Source: an uncultured Lachnospiraceae bacterium (GTDB taxonomy: Bacteria > Bacillota_A > Clostridia > Lachnospirales > Lachnospiraceae). Taken from it: a stretch of DNA of 5,612 nucleotides. The DNA lies in NCBI GenBank assembly GCA_947178085.1, contig CAMWWS010000203.1:1-5612 (forward strand), written 5' to 3'. Each line of letters begins with the position of its first letter. The stretch's first letter is position 1. Both the position numbers and the translations under genes were made by a program. Shown here in pieces: positions 5,609-5,612 of the stretch. The notes below the pieces were generated by a model. The model was not told the origin of the DNA. It did no database searches and worked only from the letters and a program-made list of their open reading frames with translations.

Positions 5609-5612
5609 TAAA

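Overview
The window looks like chromosomal DNA from a Gram-positive, moderately AT-rich Clostridia-type bacterium, most likely of the gut Lachnospiraceae group. This rests on recognising the protein styles: a YpsC/RlmL-like RNA methyltransferase, an AraC regulator without a cupin domain, and a GH94 phosphorylase that opens like clostridial disaccharide phosphorylases. AGGAGG-type ribosome binding sites and sigma-A-like promoters fit this. The taxonomic placement is an inference from memory, not from a search. I see no tRNA, rRNA, CRISPR array, transposase or phage gene.

Layout: (1) 1-957, minus strand: the N-terminal 319 codons of a membrane-anchored Amidase_3-fold protein that runs off the left edge. 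(2) 983-2146, minus: a THUMP-domain class I SAM-dependent RNA methyltransferase, about 25 bp upstream of the amidase-like gene and probably in one operon with it. (3) 2147-2372: a divergent intergenic region with a near-consensus promoter for the methyltransferase, a weaker extended -10 promoter for the regulator, a small dyad around that -10, and a 78-bp element with two perfect 23-bp inverted arms in the regulator's leader. (4) 2373-3137, plus: an AraC-family regulator. (5) 3127-5544, minus: a GH94 inverting disaccharide phosphorylase, convergent with araC and overlapping its 3' end by 11 bp. (6) 5545-5612: the phosphorylase ribosome binding site and a possible -10 element at the window edge.

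Two functional themes meet here. The methyltransferase and amidase-like genes form one housekeeping unit (rRNA modification plus cell envelope). The AraC regulator and GH94 phosphorylase form a plausible carbohydrate-use pair. A 10-mer (CTTATTTTGC) is shared by the araC leader element and the phosphorylase upstream region, which gives a testable but weak link between the two.

The most notable observations are these. The amidase-like protein has lost the three zinc-ligand positions visible in the window, so it is probably a pseudoenzyme. The 78-bp inverted-repeat element lies between the araC promoter and its ribosome binding site and is not a standard terminator. The methyltransferase promoter is placed so that its mRNA would begin at or next to the AUG. 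The GH94 enzyme has Gln where characterised relatives have a phosphate-site His.
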